Assembly (NCBI GenBank): GCA_920105805.1
Contig: CAKKTI010000015.1
Coordinates: forward strand, 6,131 to 70,130
From: Condylostoma magnum
Taxonomy: Eukaryota > Ciliophora > Heterotrichea > Heterotrichida > Condylostomatidae
DNA length: 64,000 bases
Reading direction: 5' to 3'
Below the pieces are notes generated by a model. That model was not told where the DNA came from. It worked only from the letters and a program-made list of their open reading frames with translations, and did not search any database. A program made the position numbers and the translations under genes. Shown in pieces: positions 60,619 to 64,000 of the stretch. Within the stretch, counting starts at the first letter, position 1; every line of letters starts with the position of its first letter.

Positions 60619-60912
60619 ATGTAAGGTGATCCTAAGAATAGTAAGAATGTTGTACATTTTTCAGAGGTTATATAGAAAGAAGAGTAGAATAATGAGCTTT
60701 ATACACTTGTAAGCTTAGGGTTTGGAATGGCTGGATTTTTGCTAAGAAATCCGCTGTGTAGTTGGATTGCTTTACTTTTTTTCGTGTGTAGTATTACGTG
60801 CTCGAAGTTAAGTGCTATTGATTACTCTTAGTTGATTACCACGTTCATTATGGTGAGTTTAGGGCTAGCTGCCAACTATATGAGTATTTTTAAACAGCCT
60901 AATTATAGTTAG
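60619..60912 (+). CDS. WDR83OS: Asterix, PAT complex subunit (ER membrane protein chaperone)
   Basis: The 97-aa protein starts MQGDPKNSKNVVHFSEVIQK and has the Asterix layout: NNELYTLVSLGFGMAGFLLR, CSWIALLFFVCSITCSKLS, and ITTFIMVSLGLAANYMSIFK, ending QPNYS before TAG. Human Asterix has the same size and order (three membrane segments, DPRRPNKVLRYKP start, tail NPQPMTPPW). With CCDC47 it binds new multi-pass proteins at the ER. ATG 60619 is 8 bp after the AMPK beta stop. TAG 60928 is an alternative end. Confidence 0.9.
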
Positions 60913-60958
60913 ATTAATGGAGTTGTGTAGAAGTTTGTTTTGTATTTACATCTTAATA

Positions 60959-62449
60959 CTAAATTAAACTTACTGAAATTTTTGACCCTAGGAAGTTTTT
61001 CCACGCATTGGCTTTCCAGTTCTACTTCTTTATCAATCGCTCCTTTCTTTATTGTTTACTCATTCTATGGCTTCAGGATTCTATAGTGTTTTTGCAATTG
61101 TCAAAATCAGTGTCAAGCCGAAACACTGTGAAATCGTGGTAGTTTGATAAGCTCATTCCTCCAAAGTAGTAGATTTTGCTTTGATAAAACTCAGCACAGG
61201 CTCCTCATCGGTGGCCAATTGGACTTCCGTATAGTTATAGCTTATACCAATACCGTAAATTTGTATCAAATAAACAAATCTCATCCTAGAAGTGGTGATT
61301 GATACCAGTTATATGATCATTTCTGCCGCCTATTATATAAATTTTATTTTAATGAGCTACGGCTGAATGAAGATAACGAGGAGTTGGTTTTATTCCTTTC
61401 ACATACAGTCTCTCTCATGTAACGCGAGGCTTTGATTAATTCGAAGCTCTCTTTACTGGCTGTATTAACCACATATCATTAGAAATGCCTTATTGTGTTA
61501 CCCCACCAAATATGTAGATTCCTGTACTGCTTTTACTGTATTGATCATCGTTTAAATTTGGTAAATTGAAAAAATCTAGTTAAAAATTGTTTGTAATCTT
61601 AGGAGGGTATATAACAGTCATTGAGAACGAATGGCAGGCTGGAGGTTTGTGAGTTTAGTCCATTTTAAGACGTATTCATTGCATAGGTTCAATTTATAGA
61701 GAGAAAGTATCGTTTAGGAATCTCCCTGCACTATCTATTCCTCCAAAAATTATCATTGATCCCCCGATTATCTATGATCCATGCATCCTTCTGGCTATAG
61801 GCTTTTTCCCCATAGGATTAAAAGTGCTTCACTTTCTAGATTATATGTCAAAAGTATGTATAAGAGGATAGCAATTTCTTATATGTAAAGTTTAATCATA
61901 AGGTCCTCTCCCTCCATAAACTACAAGTTGATTCTTATACCGACCAGTAGTATGCCCTGTTCTTGTCTCAGGAGGAGAACCTCCCTAGGAATAATCAATC
62001 TTTTATCAATATCCCGTATTAAGGTTCAAAACGCTAATATCATTGAACCTTTATCTGCATTATCCACCAAAAATGTAAAGATATCCAGATATAAGTGTAG
62101 TAGTTGCTCCATCCCTTGCTGATGGAATATTACCCGTTGTATCTAAAACATCAACATAAAGTTTGTTAGATTAAGTATATGCTGCCATTTGCGCAATGTC
62201 TAATCTTTGTGAAGATCCCTGATTAGTTGTATATTAGTCTATCAGTGTGTCAACAAAAGTTTTAGAACTACTATTTTTCTTCACTCTTAAAGACGGAAGT
62301 GTTTTTTAGCTTTTCTATTTAATTAAAGGGGTAAAATTGATATCAACTCTATGCTAAATCGATCTTGGGAAAGAGATAGAATTTCTCATAGGAATAGGAG
62401 TTTTAGGAAACTTTTAAATCCTCTCCCAGTCTAATTTAGAGTTAAGCAT
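60959..62449 (-). CDS. Kelch-repeat beta-propeller protein
   Basis: The 496-aa protein has a disordered N-terminus (about 90 residues) and then about six Kelch repeats with the GG...Y...W pattern: TLISGYLYIFGGQCRQRFND, HTTGRYKNQLVVYGGRGPYD, MHGSQIIGGSMIIFGGIDS, TGIYIFGGVTQQGISNDMW, LHSAVAHQNKIYIIGGRND and FYQSKIYYFGGMSLSNYHDF. Many of the Trp residues are TGA. The tail is basic. Function unknown; such propellers in ciliates are often ubiquitin-ligase adaptors or scaffolds, but no BTB or F-box is present. TAG 60959 converges on Asterix. Confidence 0.88.
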
Positions 62450-62614
62450 TTTAATATAGTAATTATTACTAGTCTGTGTATTGAAATATCTTCACAATGA
62501 ATGACAATGAACTATATATGTGTTGCTAAGATTAGTTGTTTTAATCATAATTTACTATGTATGAATAAAGGAATTATTATTTTAACTTACTTAAGCCAAA
62601 AGCATTTATATAAA
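62450..62614. promoter_or_regulatory. Divergent intergenic region
   Basis: This 165-bp AT-rich gap separates the Kelch ATG from the last gene and must hold both promoters. No convincing reading frame or motif was seen in it. Confidence 0.3.
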
Positions 62615-64000
62615 ATGAATTTTGATATACTAGTTAAACAGCTATTAGAACATTGTTAACAAGGAGGAATGGCAAGAGTAAAGCAAGTAGTAAGATAGCT
62701 AATGAATTAAAGTGAATTTGACAGAGTATTCGATATACGAACAATCTAAAGAAAGCCTGTATTTTTAGCAAAGGCTAAATCTATTTGTTTCGGCTGTATT
62801 TTATATAAAACTACAGTTATTAGTAAACAAAAGGCCTTTTTAGATAAATTATTAGGAAGAGAAACCAATCAAATAAGTTTAATCAATATTTTAGACTAAA
62901 TTGTTAAGCGGAAAATAATGAAAAGCATATAGCAATTTTCCTAAGTAAAAGTTATGACTAAATCTGTTCGTATATTCAATAAAAGCCTACAAATACAGTT
63001 TTAAAAATTGAGAAATAACTCTTTCTAACATTTTAGATTTTTTAATTCCTCTAGAGACAGTATTGATTCCCAAGGATCCAGTTAAAGTTTTTAAATGTAC
63101 AAACAAGTTACTAGAAAAATTACACGTAAGCGAATTAGATCTTCCAGTAATCAAAAACTGAATAAAATTCCACTTTATCGTCGCTCCAGTTTAGATATTT
63201 ATAACACAAGCAATGAATCGATTTAAAGCCCTGATAGGTCCAGTATTGGATCATCAAATATTTACAGACCTATATACAAATTAGAAAAAGTTATAAGTAC
63301 TAATCAATATAAGTATAGTAGTTGAGGATTCTATTCTGTATATAAGTATTCATTGAAGTAGTCAGTTGAAAATGCTAGAAGAAGTTAGAAATTATTGTAG
63401 AATATACTTCAAACAAATTATAATATGAGGCTCAGGTATAAGCATAAATACCTACTCTACTGGAATAATAAAGTTAAATAGTACAAGTACAATAATTATC
63501 TATATAAATGCAGCATATTTTTAAACTATATGCTAAAATACTAAAAGTGCCTAACTATCACCTGTTTTAGAAAACTCAAAAGCCAGCTTTAATGAAAAAA
63601 TCTATAGAAGAATTTAGAAATTTCAGATATCTAAGAAGAAATATAATAAGAAAGCCAGCTCAATATTTCCATGATTAGTATAAACTAAAATAACAATTAT
63701 GATATTTATGATTTAGAGCAATAAATTTTTGGGGAGAAAAGTCCATAATCATAATCACTGATACAATTAAGTTAAATTCATAAAAAGCCAAATAGAAGAA
63801 GCTAATCAGACTAGATACTCAATACACAGCCTTTAAATCTAAGCTCATCCAATCCATCTATTGCTAATTCTTTTGAAAATTATTCTTATTCCACAAGCAA
63901 AATGACTGAAAAATTCGATACATTATCAGCGTCTAAATCCTCACTTAGTAAGTATTTAAAGAAGTCCTTTAGTCGTATAAAATATTACTATAATTAAGAA
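62615..64000 (+). CDS. Hypothetical protein, C-terminus cut by window edge
   Basis: The 462 codons present begin MNFDILVKQLLEHCQQGGMA with a short helical domain (KQVVRQLMNQSEFDRVFDIR, TTVISKQKAFLDKLLGRE). The rest is basic and polar with S/Q/N-rich linkers (SSRDSIDSQGSSQSF, LNTQPLNLSSSNPSI) and helical parts (YKLEKVISTNQYKY). The frame is open to the window end. Several Tyr/Lys-rich stretches (YKHKYLLYWNNKVKQYKYNN) suggest a structural protein. No family recognised. Confidence 0.7.

Overview
The window is ciliate nuclear DNA, AT-rich and packed with genes. It can only be read with an unusual code. TAA and TAG give glutamine and TGA gives tryptophan inside genes, while the same codons also end genes. 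This matches the Condylostoma-type nuclear code (NCBI table 28) and suggests a heterotrich-like ciliate; the species is inferred, not seen. Proof comes from conserved domains: the DFGW motif of an Aurora-like kinase (TGA, 47522-47524), the DIWALG motif of a second kinase (TGA, 43262-43264), and a kinase glycine loop (TAA, 42734-42736). Once the code is applied, about 50 intact genes appear where the standard code gives only fragments. I saw no intron that shifts the frame. A 15-nt intron, as other heterotrichs have, would keep frame and could be missed. Because the three codons are ambiguous, each 3' end is the best choice among nearby stops, and starts are the first sensible ATG.

Layout. 1-11280 (mostly minus): NAE1 (cut by the window edge), a coiled-coil protein, a dead-looking S28 peptidase, an STPGR/SHIPPO protein, a Cys-rich surface protein and a large TTLL ligase. 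11615-20311: a membrane protein, a site-1-protease-like subtilase (S1P), a coiled-coil protein with a jelly-roll-like C-terminus, a trypsin-like/Kelch fusion with a lost serine, and small proteins. 20320-28602: a secreted two-repeat protein with biased codons, a Cet1-like RNA triphosphatase, an MFS-like carrier, INO80C/Ies6 and a BIVM-like protein. 28631-39515: a stefin-like inhibitor, a 942-aa coiled-coil protein and a 2561-aa IP3-receptor channel. 39517-49594: coiled-coil proteins, a SNF1/MARK-type kinase, an Aurora-like kinase and a WD40 protein. 49600-57524: a PHD/ePHD protein, a START-domain protein and more coiled-coil proteins. 57534-64000: LACTB2, an NDR kinase, AMPK beta, the ER protein Asterix, a Kelch protein and a protein cut by the right edge.

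No operon logic is expected or seen; neighbours are unrelated and on both strands. Signalling and cilium/cytoskeleton genes are common: calcium release channel, four kinase-related genes, TTLL, STPGR and many coiled coils. Spacing is extreme. Many genes sit 1-30 bp apart, and one convergent pair has stop codons that overlap. Gaps that first look empty mostly hold small reading frames of 80-180 codons that end just before the next ATG. I found no rRNA, tRNA, CRISPR array, transposon or virus-like element.
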